Position numbers and translations under genes: made by a program. From positions 1 to 10,173 of the forward strand of contig CAJUHY010000076.1 in NCBI GenBank assembly GCA_910585895.1: a stretch of 10,173 nt of DNA. The letters are read 5' to 3'. Positions 1 through 6,414 of this stretch are shown piece by piece. The stretch comes from an uncultured Lachnospiraceae bacterium (GTDB lineage Bacteria > Bacillota > Clostridia > Lachnospirales > Lachnospiraceae). How positions within the stretch are numbered: position 1 is the first letter of the stretch; every line of letters starts with the position of its first letter. The notes under the pieces were generated by a model that did not search any database, had not been told where the DNA came from, and saw only the letters and a list, made by a program, of their open reading frames with translations.

Positions 1-304
1 CTTCCCGTTGTGGTTTGCTGTAATAACTGTCCGCCATCATCAGATACCAATGGACGTCTTTCTCCACAGTATCGTCAGGAACGGTAAAAGTATACTGGCT
101 TTTTCCAACATATTTAATAATTTGGGCATTTACCCCAGTCTCTTCAAGCACTTCTCTTGCAGCTGTGTCCCGATACTCCTCCCCTGCTTCCACAGTTCCC
201 TTCGGTAGGACCCAGCCTTCATATTTGTTTTTGTAATTCTTATACAAAAGCAAAATCTTGCCGCGAAATATTACCACACCACCACAACTCGTTGCTTCTA
301 TCAT
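1..304 (-). CDS. Nudix hydrolase, 3' end cut by the window edge
   Basis: A member of the Nudix family, which hydrolyses nucleoside diphosphates linked to another group (nucleotide sugars, dinucleoside polyphosphates, oxidised nucleotides and similar). The first 101 codons are present and the C-terminus lies beyond position 1. A complete Nudix box runs over residues 36-58: G36, E42, then REVLEETGV at 50-58, matching GX5EX7REUXEEXGU, so the metal-binding catalytic helix is intact. The preceding WVLPKG is the usual lead-in to the box. The ATG at 302-304 has a perfect AGGAGGT at 311-317, six bases upstream. A sigma-A-like promoter lies at 343-371, so the gene can be transcribed independently of the upstream penicillin-binding protein gene. 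The substrate cannot be told from the sequence. Short MutT/Ap4A-type enzymes with this lead-in are common. The family is certain; the specificity is unknown. Confidence 0.93.
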   Translation of the reverse strand, partial: MIEATSCGGVVIFRGKILLLYKNYKNKYEGWVLPKGTVEAGEEYRDTAAREVLEETGVNAQIIKYVGKSQYTFTVPDDTVEKDVHWYLMMADSYYSKPQRE

Positions 305-342
305 TGCAATACCTCCTGATGTGGTCTTTAAGCCTTATACAC

Positions 343-371
343 AGTATACCTCTTTTTATATTATCTTGCAA
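343..371 (-). promoter_or_regulatory. Sigma-A-type promoter of the Nudix gene
   Basis: Read on the minus strand, a -35 TTGCAA (366-371) and a -10 TATACT (343-348) are separated by exactly 17 bases. This predicts a start near 335 and a leader of about 30 bases before the ATG at 304. The promoter sits in the 74-base gap after the penicillin-binding protein gene. A 12-bp perfect palindrome, ATCTTGCAAGAT (363-374), covers the -35 box. Confidence 0.7.
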
Positions 372-378
372 GATTTTT

Positions 379-1836
379 TTACTGCGCAAAATATGCATCA
401 AATACCTGCTTGGCAATCGGCACGGCTACAGAACTCCCGGCGCCGCCATTTTCCACAATCACGGTGATTGCGATACTTCCCTTCTCCTGTGTGGAGGCAT
501 AGCCTGTAAACCAGGCATGGCTCTCTCCTTTGATATTGCTGAATTCTGCAGAACCTGTTTTTCCTGCTGCCTGGTAACTCTGTCCGCTCAGTTTAGAACC
601 GGTTCCCTCACTGACAACCAGAGACATGAATTCCTGCAGCTTTTTGGCTTCATTTTCACTGAGCAAGGAACTATATGGCGCTGGATGGTATTTTTTCACC
701 GTAACGCCCCGGTAATTTTCCGTATGGTCAATGATATAAGGCCGCATCAATGTACCGTTATTGGCAATGGCAGATGTTAACAATACCATATGCAAGGGAG
801 TTACCAATGTCTCACCCTGTCCAATTGCCATCTGCGTAACCTCGTCTGTATTGGAATTTTTATCTAAAGCAAAGCTGCTCTTATTATAAGGATAAGAAAT
901 GGGAAGGTCTGCACCGAACATCAATTCGCGGCAGAGACCGGCAAATTTTGTCTTATCCAGTCCTAATCCAATGTTGGCATATGAAGTATTGCAGGATTTG
1001 GCAAAGGAAGTCTGTAAGTCTTCCTCCCCATGGACAGCATTGTCATAACAGTGAATCTGCGTATTTTCCATGGAAATGACTCCCTGGCAATCATAGTGGT
1101 AATCCTGGTAATTGGCATTTTCCCGCAGGTATTCAAGGGTCGTAAGAATCTTAAATGTCGACCCCGGCGGATAGAGCCCCTGGCTTACGCGGTTCACCAG
1201 AACAGAATTTTCATTGTCAGTATTAGCGATGATACTGTCCCAGTCACTGGCGATTGTATTGGGGTCAAAATCCGGTTTGGAAACCCAGGCAAGAATCTTG
1301 CCGGTGGATGGCTCCAGCGCAACCACAGCGCCTCGGTTGTTTCCTAACGCCTGATAAGCTGTCTCCTGCAGGTTATAACTGAGGGTAGAGACGATATTAT
1401 CCCCAGGATTTTTCTTGTCCTGTATGCCATTGATGACCTGTTCCAGAAAAAACGCATGGGAGCGCAGAAGATTGAAATTGCCAAAGGATTCGATTCCTGA
1501 CTTGCCATTGCTGTCATAGCCTACTGCATGGGCAAACATGGGGCCAAAGGGATAGTAACGCGTCTCTTTGCCATCCTCTCCCACAACCGTCTGTGCCAGC
1601 ACCTTTTCATCGGAAGAAAGGATTGCTCCCCGCTCCACATGTTCTGTAAATGTGTTCTGTCTTGTATTATAAGGGCTGTTGATAAAATCTTCGCTCTTAA
1701 ATATCTGAAAATAGGCAAAATATCCCATCATCATAATAAATACAGCGACAAACAGATAGGTAATAATCACAAACTCGCGGTTATTTGCCCGCCTAGTCGA
1801 AGTTTTCGACTTTCGTTCCGTGGATGTTTTCTTCAT
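379..1836 (-). CDS. pbpA: Class B penicillin-binding protein (peptidoglycan D,D-transpeptidase)
   Basis: Membrane-anchored transpeptidase that cross-links peptidoglycan stem peptides; target of beta-lactams. The 485 residues have a short basic cytoplasmic tail, one membrane segment at about 22-45, a short linker domain, and a transpeptidase domain from about 165 to the end. All three active-site motifs are present: S226-T-F-K229 with the acylated serine, S281-C-N283, and K426-T-G428. The N-terminal pedestal is much shorter than in E. coli PBP2 or PBP3, and the length is close to mycobacterial PbpA. The gene directly follows a SEDS glycosyltransferase gene, as in the actinobacterial rodA-pbpA pair, so the two products are probably a cognate polymerase and cross-linker. 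The ATG (1834-1836) lies inside the upstream gene, giving a 44-base overlap. Its ribosome binding site, AAAGGAGG at 1848-1855, is also within that coding sequence, suggesting translational coupling. Whether it acts in elongation or septation is not decided here. Confidence 0.95.
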   Translation of the reverse strand: MKKTSTERKSKTSTRRANNREFVIITYLFVAVFIMMMGYFAYFQIFKSEDFINSPYNTRQNTFTEHVERGAILSSDEKVLAQTVVGEDGKETRYYPFGPMFAHAVGYDSNGKSGIESFGNFNLLRSHAFFLEQVINGIQDKKNPGDNIVSTLSYNLQETAYQALGNNRGAVVALEPSTGKILAWVSKPDFDPNTIASDWDSIIANTDNENSVLVNRVSQGLYPPGSTFKILTTLEYLRENANYQDYHYDCQGVISMENTQIHCYDNAVHGEEDLQTSFAKSCNTSYANIGLGLDKTKFAGLCRELMFGADLPISYPYNKSSFALDKNSNTDEVTQMAIGQGETLVTPLHMVLLTSAIANNGTLMRPYIIDHTENYRGVTVKKYHPAPYSSLLSENEAKKLQEFMSLVVSEGTGSKLSGQSYQAAGKTGSAEFSNIKGESHAWFTGYASTQEKGSIAITVIVENGGAGSSVAVPIAKQVFDAYFAQ

Positions 1837-3253
1837 GGGATGATTTGCCTCCTTTCCGTTTGGGTTTCTTCATGGCGTCATCTTTCTTGCCGCCAGTCTT
1901 TTTCGGCTGTTTTTTTGCCGCTTCTTTTTTCTGTGCCTCCCGCTCCGCTTCCGTCCGCTCACGCAGCAGGTACAATCCCTGGATAACGGCAAATATAATC
2001 AACGTGCTCAACAGTGAACTTCCGCCATAGCTGACCAAAGGCAGCGTCACACCCGTGGAGGGGATGAACTTGATATCCCCGCCGATGGAGAGTAAAACCT
2101 GGAATCCATAGATTGTCCCCAGTCCCAAAGCCACCAGTTTATAAAAAGAATCTTTCATCTGCATGGCAATATTGAGAAACATTAAAAAACAGCTGACGCA
2201 GACCAATATCAGACAGACGGCAAAAATTCCGCCCAGTTCTTCTGAGATTGCCGAAAAAATAAAATCCTGCTTAACCTCTGGTATCTTGTTGGGCATTCCC
2301 TGATTCAGTCCCATGCCAAACCAACCGCCTGTGCCGATGGCAAACAGAGAATTGGACACCTGGTTTCCTTCATTCTCAAAAACGGCAAGAGGGTCCTGCC
2401 ATGCTACCACGCGCACACGCACGTGGTTAAACAGATGGTATGCCACCACAGAAGCTGCTGCCCCGCACAATAGTCCGCCTGCAAAATAATACAATTTCCT
2501 GGTTGCCACATACAGCATCACCATATAGGCAATGAAAAAAATCAGCCCGGCGCCCAAATCCTTTGACAACACAAGGATTATCACGTGAAGACCCGCCACT
2601 ACGGTTGCTTTCACTACCTGCATAAATTCTGTGGATTCATAGAACATGGATGCTACGAAAAATACAAAGATGATTTTGATGAATTCCGAAGGCTGAATCG
2701 CAATCCCTGCTACAGAAAATGACAATTTTGCGCCATGTGAGACTGCTCCCAACACAGCAACCACGCCCAGCATGGTGATACCGGCAAGCGCATACGCCCA
2801 GGTCAGGTTACGCAAAAACGTCCATTTACTGATAAAATAGGGAATCAGCATGGTAACAGCCATTGAAACAACGGCAATCCAAAACTGCTTCACAGCATGT
2901 TCATAGGAGAGCCGTGTCAGCATTACAAATCCGATGCATAAAAGCATACACATATTATTTACCACCAGCTTGGATACACGTTTATAAAATATGCCGTAGC
3001 AAATCTGCACTGCCGCAAAAAACACAACCTGCATGGCATAGAATTTCAAAATCTCAGTATTTAGGGTGGAAGCAAATAAAACCGCGTAAGCATTCAGGTG
3101 GAACATATACATGTATACGACCTGGCTGCGGTATTTCTCTGCCTGTTCTTCCTTGTCCACACTGCGCTTTAAGGATGAAAAACACTGGTAGGTATACAGT
3201 GCAAACAGGATAATCATTGTGTATTTCGATATTTCTGTAATCAAATGTACCAT
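1793..3253 (-). CDS. rodA: RodA/FtsW-family SEDS peptidoglycan glycosyltransferase
   Basis: Polytopic membrane enzyme that polymerises lipid II into glycan strands together with a class B PBP. SEDS signatures are visible: IQPSEFIK (187-194), SKDLGAGL (230-237), the loop with NSLFAIGTGGWFGMG (301-315), KQDFIFSAISEELGG (328-342), and the PSTGVTLPLVSYGGSS stretch (398-413). D330 in the DFIF motif lines up with the essential aspartate of E. coli and Thermus RodA. The canonical core seems to begin near residue 99. The roughly 95 residues before it hold about three extra hydrophobic segments by eye, which would give 12-13 in all; the actinobacterial RodA proteins are similarly enlarged. Residues 431-486 form a charged, lysine-rich cytosolic tail. 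The ATG is 3 bases after the U32 stop, with GAGGAG at 3265-3270 inside that gene, so the two are co-transcribed. RodA versus FtsW or SpoVE cannot be settled by sequence alone; the following PBP gene fits RodA best. Confidence 0.93.
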   Translation of the reverse strand: MVHLITEISKYTMIILFALYTYQCFSSLKRSVDKEEQAEKYRSQVVYMYMFHLNAYAVLFASTLNTEILKFYAMQVVFFAAVQICYGIFYKRVSKLVVNNMCMLLCIGFVMLTRLSYEHAVKQFWIAVVSMAVTMLIPYFISKWTFLRNLTWAYALAGITMLGVVAVLGAVSHGAKLSFSVAGIAIQPSEFIKIIFVFFVASMFYESTEFMQVVKATVVAGLHVIILVLSKDLGAGLIFFIAYMVMLYVATRKLYYFAGGLLCGAAASVVAYHLFNHVRVRVVAWQDPLAVFENEGNQVSNSLFAIGTGGWFGMGLNQGMPNKIPEVKQDFIFSAISEELGGIFAVCLILVCVSCFLMFLNIAMQMKDSFYKLVALGLGTIYGFQVLLSIGGDIKFIPSTGVTLPLVSYGGSSLLSTLIIFAVIQGLYLLRERTEAEREAQKKEAAKKQPKKTGGKKDDAMKKPKRKGGKSSHEENIHGTKVENFD

Positions 3254-3256
3254 ACG

Positions 3257-5518
3257 CTATTCGACTCCTCGCTTGAAATGCCCATTGGTAAACTCTTTCA
3301 GATAGCTGTTTTTGTCTAAGGTTCCAGCTAATGCCTGCCGGTAATACTGGAAAACCTGTTCTATCTCTCTGCCCTCTTCCATAGTAAAGGAAATGCGTAC
3401 GCTCGCTGGCTGAATCATCTGGATTTGCCGAAATTGATGGAACAAGGCAAGCGGGCTGATATTGTAAATAATATTGTAACACTCTTTACAATAGTTTTTT
3501 ACCGGAAAGAACTTGCCATAGCGGTCTTTCAGATAGGAAACGCGTTCTCTTTGACTGCATTCTCTGGTATTTTTCTGCAGACAGTGGGCACTGAACATTA
3601 CCGGCTGATAGCCGTAAATAATCATTTCGCCGCCGCAGCCTAAATCCCTTACTTCCCTGGCATTCAATTCCACCGGCAATGTATATTGCTTTAAAGACAA
3701 CATCTCCCAGCCCCTTATTGCTTCTCTTGAAAAGACATATAAATGATAATCGCCCTGTATCACAGAACTGCACACGCCCATTTCCAACAGAAAAGCAAGT
3801 TCCTCGAGGCTGCGCACAAGATAACCGTCCGCTCCTGCCCCGGATATCTGCTGCCAGTATGTTTCATACCATTTTGCCGTCTCCATACGGAAAATATGCG
3901 GCAATGCCAAATAACATGTTTTTCCTGCTTCGTGTGCACGCATTGTCAGGTTTTTTAATTCGCTGCCAAGATGTTCTCGTTCGAGGGCGGATGATTCCAG
4001 ATAAATGCGCGCTGTCTGCAGCTGTTTTAATGAAATCTCAAATTGTTCTAACGTCTCTGTGAGGACGGACAGGGGCAATGATGTTTCCGACGGCCTCTTG
4101 CAGGACTGTCTTTTCGGCACAGCAATATCCTGGTCCTGCTGATTAACGGATGCGATCTCCCTGGCAGTCTTTAGTCCCTTTGGCTCTGCCGTTTGCTTGT
4201 TCGGCGGCAGCCTGCGGTACTTTTGCAGTACAAGTTCTGTCAGTCTACTGATTCCTGCCCGACGCAGTTCATTTAAAGCGCCTACCGGAAGGAAACTGTT
4301 TTCCTCCAGTTCCAATTCTAACTGTCCAAACTGAAACGGCGTATTTCCTGTTTTTTTCATCTTCTCAAGCACAGTCTGCCTAGCCAGGGGTTGTTTTTGT
4401 GCTATCTGCACGATATCCCCGCTAACTTCTGCCCGTATCCCATTATATTCTAGCACAAGATTTGCAGGATTGTTTATAGAAAGTCTTAAATTTCCCTTTA
4501 TTTTTTCTTTATCTTCGTTGGCAGCATCCTCAGAAATTGCAAATTGCAGATGCCCATGATTTTTCTCATGGGAGGGCTTGTGAAAGGTAACCATGTCCCT
4601 ACCGTTATGCCTTTTATAATATCCATCGGTAAATCCGCAGCGGTTTCCCAAATCCAACAGCTGCTGATAATCCGCAGCACTTACATGATATCGCTGCCCT
4701 GGATTAGCTTCATACAAATCAAGATATTTGCGGTAAATGCCGGTAACTCCGGCCGCGTATTCCGCCTGTTTCATCCTCCCTTCTATCTTAAAGGAATGGA
4801 TACCGCTTTTGATAAGTTCAGGAATTATGGAAATCGCACAGAGGTCTTTTAAACTCAGGGGATAATTCTCCCGCTGCTTGCTGTTCATTGATTTGTCCGA
4901 CATTTGACAAAACTCATAAGGCAGCCGGCAAGGCTGCGCACATCTGCCGCGGTTCCCGCTTCTGCCGCCAATCATGCTGCTCAAAAGGCATTGACCGGAA
5001 TAGCTGTAACAGAGCGCACCATGGACAAAACTCTCAATCTCTGCACCTGTCGTCTGATAAATATGGGAAATTTCTGCTAAAGATAATTCTCTGGCTGTGA
5101 CAATTCTCTGACAGCCATTTTCCAACAGCAGTTTAGCTCCGTAAGCCCCGGTAACTGTCATTTGGGTACTGGCATGGATGGGCAGTTTGGGAAACTGTTC
5201 CCTGACAAAGTGCAGGACGCCCATATCCTGCACAATTACCGCATCCAGCCCAGCCTCATAAAATGGGCAGAGATAATCATATAATTCCTCTATTTCCTGC
5301 TCTTTCAACAATGTATTTACCGTAAGATAAAGCCGTTTTCCCTTTAAATGCACATAATCAATTGCTGCAAGCATCTCTTCTGCTGTGAAGTTTGCAGCAT
5401 ATGCGCGGGCGCCAAATCTATTTCCAGCAGCATATACGGCATCTGCCCCAGCATGAATTACTGCCTTTAAAATCTCAAAAGAGCCTGCCGGAGCTAAAAG
5501 CTCTGTCTTCTTACACAA
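3257..5518 (-). CDS. U32 family protein (collagenase-like, DUF3656 type; RlhA-related)
   Basis: U32 proteins were first described as collagenases, but characterised members such as TrhP, RlhA and UbiU/UbiV are iron-sulfur proteins of RNA or ubiquinone hydroxylation. At 753 residues this is the long form, like E. coli RlhA (23S rRNA C2501 hydroxylation). It has an N-terminal TIM-barrel-like U32 domain (about 1-300), a DUF3656-like middle and a second barrel-like half. The U32 signature ESFVHGALCYSYSGQC is at 162-177. Four cysteines in the positions that bind 4Fe-4S in this family are C170, C177, C193 and C227 (the last in SLKDLC). A second group, C646, C654, C677 and C680, sits near the C-terminus. 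The start is a TTG codon (5516-5518): AGGAGG at 5528-5533 is well placed, homologues begin similarly just before ELLAPAG, and the next in-frame Met is residue 49. It leads the cluster with rodA and the PBP gene. The substrate is inferred only; it may modify rRNA or tRNA. Confidence 0.92.
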   Translation of the reverse strand: MCKKTELLAPAGSFEILKAVIHAGADAVYAAGNRFGARAYAANFTAEEMLAAIDYVHLKGKRLYLTVNTLLKEQEIEELYDYLCPFYEAGLDAVIVQDMGVLHFVREQFPKLPIHASTQMTVTGAYGAKLLLENGCQRIVTARELSLAEISHIYQTTGAEIESFVHGALCYSYSGQCLLSSMIGGRSGNRGRCAQPCRLPYEFCQMSDKSMNSKQRENYPLSLKDLCAISIIPELIKSGIHSFKIEGRMKQAEYAAGVTGIYRKYLDLYEANPGQRYHVSAADYQQLLDLGNRCGFTDGYYKRHNGRDMVTFHKPSHEKNHGHLQFAISEDAANEDKEKIKGNLRLSINNPANLVLEYNGIRAEVSGDIVQIAQKQPLARQTVLEKMKKTGNTPFQFGQLELELEENSFLPVGALNELRRAGISRLTELVLQKYRRLPPNKQTAEPKGLKTAREIASVNQQDQDIAVPKRQSCKRPSETSLPLSVLTETLEQFEISLKQLQTARIYLESSALEREHLGSELKNLTMRAHEAGKTCYLALPHIFRMETAKWYETYWQQISGAGADGYLVRSLEELAFLLEMGVCSSVIQGDYHLYVFSREAIRGWEMLSLKQYTLPVELNAREVRDLGCGGEMIIYGYQPVMFSAHCLQKNTRECSQRERVSYLKDRYGKFFPVKNYCKECYNIIYNISPLALFHQFRQIQMIQPASVRISFTMEEGREIEQVFQYYRQALAGTLDKNSYLKEFTNGHFKRGVE

Positions 5519-5586
5519 ATTGCCATCCCTCCTGTTTATTTGCGCAAATGATGCTTCTCACGCAACGCTAAGAAGCTGCCGCAAAT

Positions 5587-5594
5587 GTGAAAAT
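5587..5594. repeat. 8-bp target-site duplication, left copy
   Basis: GTGAAAAT immediately abuts the left end of the palindromic element at 5595. It is identical, in the same orientation, to 5775-5782. The match is exactly 8 bp, since the next bases outside differ. Confidence 0.8.
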
Positions 5595-5774
5595 GTAACA
5601 GTTCAGCCTTAAAGATTTTAATTGCAGTTTCCGCAGCGGCTATTATACAAATAGCATAAAAATATTTATGGGAAATCCTTTGAACTTATAAAATATCCCA
5701 TAAATATTTTCATATGTTAGCGAAAATAGCCGCAGTAGAAACTGTGGAAAAACATTTTAAGGCTGAACTGTTAC
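5595..5774. mobile_element. Miniature inverted-repeat element (MITE-like, IS66-type ends)
   Basis: This 180-bp palindrome has two 79-base arms (5595-5673 and 5696-5774) around a 22-base A/T-rich centre (5674-5695). By hand the arms align without gaps and match at about 58 of 79 positions. The outermost 19 are perfect (GTAACAGTTCAGCCTTAAA), a block around GCGGCTATT is conserved, and the innermost 15 are perfect (AAAATATTTATGGGA). Exact 8-bp direct repeats flank it. A GTAA terminus with an 8-bp duplication is typical of the IS66 family, so this is probably a non-autonomous element moved by an IS66-type transposase elsewhere in the genome. It encodes no transposase; the plus-strand open frame crossing its right end is antisense to zapA and not convincing. 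It lies between zapA and the U32 gene and fills most of the 313-base gap. It could fold into a large hairpin in a read-through transcript. The IS66 link is inference. Confidence 0.85.
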
Positions 5775-5782
5775 GTGAAAAT
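5775..5782. repeat. 8-bp target-site duplication, right copy
   Basis: GTGAAAAT directly follows the right end of the element at 5774 and equals 5587-5594 in the same orientation. This is the mark of insertion by transposition. Confidence 0.8.
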
Positions 5783-5831
5783 CCATACAATGTCTGTATG
5801 AGGACCACCTTTACAGCAGCTTCTATAAGTA

Positions 5832-6356
5832 TTATTTTTTTCTGTTGGAATTTTGTTTTTTGTTTCCATTCTGCTCCGCAGATGAAACAGGCTGTTCCGA
5901 ACCAGATATTTTATGTTCCTGTCCTGCCAATGTCTGCCCTTTTACTTTGCCAAGCAAGGCATCGGCGAGCGAGGTCTCCAGTTTGGCCTTATTCAGCAAG
6001 AGCTCTTTGTTCTCCTTTTCCAGGTTGGATGCGGTCTCTTCGCTGCTTTCGACCTTTATTTTGGCAGAAATCAAATCGTGCTGCAGTTCATAGATTTCCC
6101 GCTCCTTCTCGCGGACGGTCTTTTCTAATGTCTCAGCCTGTTCTTTTGCTTTAAAATAATCATCAGCAATATTGAGTTCTAAAAGCGTTGCTTTCATGTC
6201 CGCCGGTATCCGGCGGAACTGCTCTATCTCATCAAATTCATTGAGCTTATTATTGATATAATTTGCCACTTTCTGCAAATATTCTTCACTCTCATAACCG
6301 CTCAAAGTATATATTTTCCCACCAATCAACACATCCGCGCTGGTTTTCACTGACAT
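5832..6356 (-). CDS. zapA: Cell division protein ZapA, with long coiled-coil tail
   Basis: Cytosolic FtsZ-associated protein that bundles FtsZ filaments and stabilises the Z-ring. Residues 1-70 carry the ZapA domain: a strand pair around ADVLIGGKIYTLSG (7-20), then the helix EEYLQKVANYINNKLNEF (24-41) typical of the family, and ALLELN-like LLELNIADDYFKA (58-70). Residues 71-135 are a charged heptad-like coiled coil. After about residue 140 comes a low-complexity polar tail rich in Q, N, S and K. At 174 residues it is longer than the roughly 85-110 of Bacillus or E. coli ZapA, as is usual in Clostridia. The ATG (6354-6356) has GGGAGG at 6367-6372. The gene is 58 bases downstream of the PurF-like gene. 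I see no convincing promoter in that gap, so the two are probably co-transcribed. The downstream cluster contains wall-synthesis genes, which suits a division role. Confidence 0.9.
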   Translation of the reverse strand: MSVKTSADVLIGGKIYTLSGYESEEYLQKVANYINNKLNEFDEIEQFRRIPADMKATLLELNIADDYFKAKEQAETLEKTVREKEREIYELQHDLISAKIKVESSEETASNLEKENKELLLNKAKLETSLADALLGKVKGQTLAGQEHKISGSEQPVSSAEQNGNKKQNSNRKK

Positions 6357-6414
6357 ATTTATATTTCCTCCCTGAATTACAAATTAATATATAACCCTGC
6401 AGACTGCTTCACTG

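Larger units (their letters stand above)
5571..5824 (-). other. Possible RNA hairpin, arms 5571-5589 and 5806-5824, split by a mobile element
   Basis: The arms AGAAGCTGCCGCAAATGTG (5571-5589) and CACCTTTACAGCAGCTTCT (5806-5824) are inverted repeats. In minus-strand RNA, the direction in which the flanking genes are read, they pair over 19 positions with two G-U pairs and one mismatch. In plus-strand RNA the two G-U positions become C-A mismatches, so the minus strand is the better candidate. With the 180-bp element and one copy of its target duplication removed, the arms enclose a loop of about 30 bases holding a 6-bp hairpin (CATACA/TGTATG at 5784-5800). No U-tract follows, so it is not a typical terminator. 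A second AGAAGC copy downstream in the RNA (plus-strand GCTTCT, 5553-5558) could compete for the same arm. Role unknown. Confidence 0.4.

Noticed and set aside
157..780. Open frame of 207 codons on the plus strand
   Set aside because: It lies antisense to the end of the penicillin-binding protein gene and the Nudix gene, whose motifs are intact. The translation is rich in Cys, Leu and His without a recognisable domain, and no ribosome binding site stands out.
5714..6154. Plus-strand open frame crossing the right arm of the palindromic element
   Set aside because: Most of it is antisense to zapA, and the part in the element shows no transposase similarity. The element is best read as non-coding.
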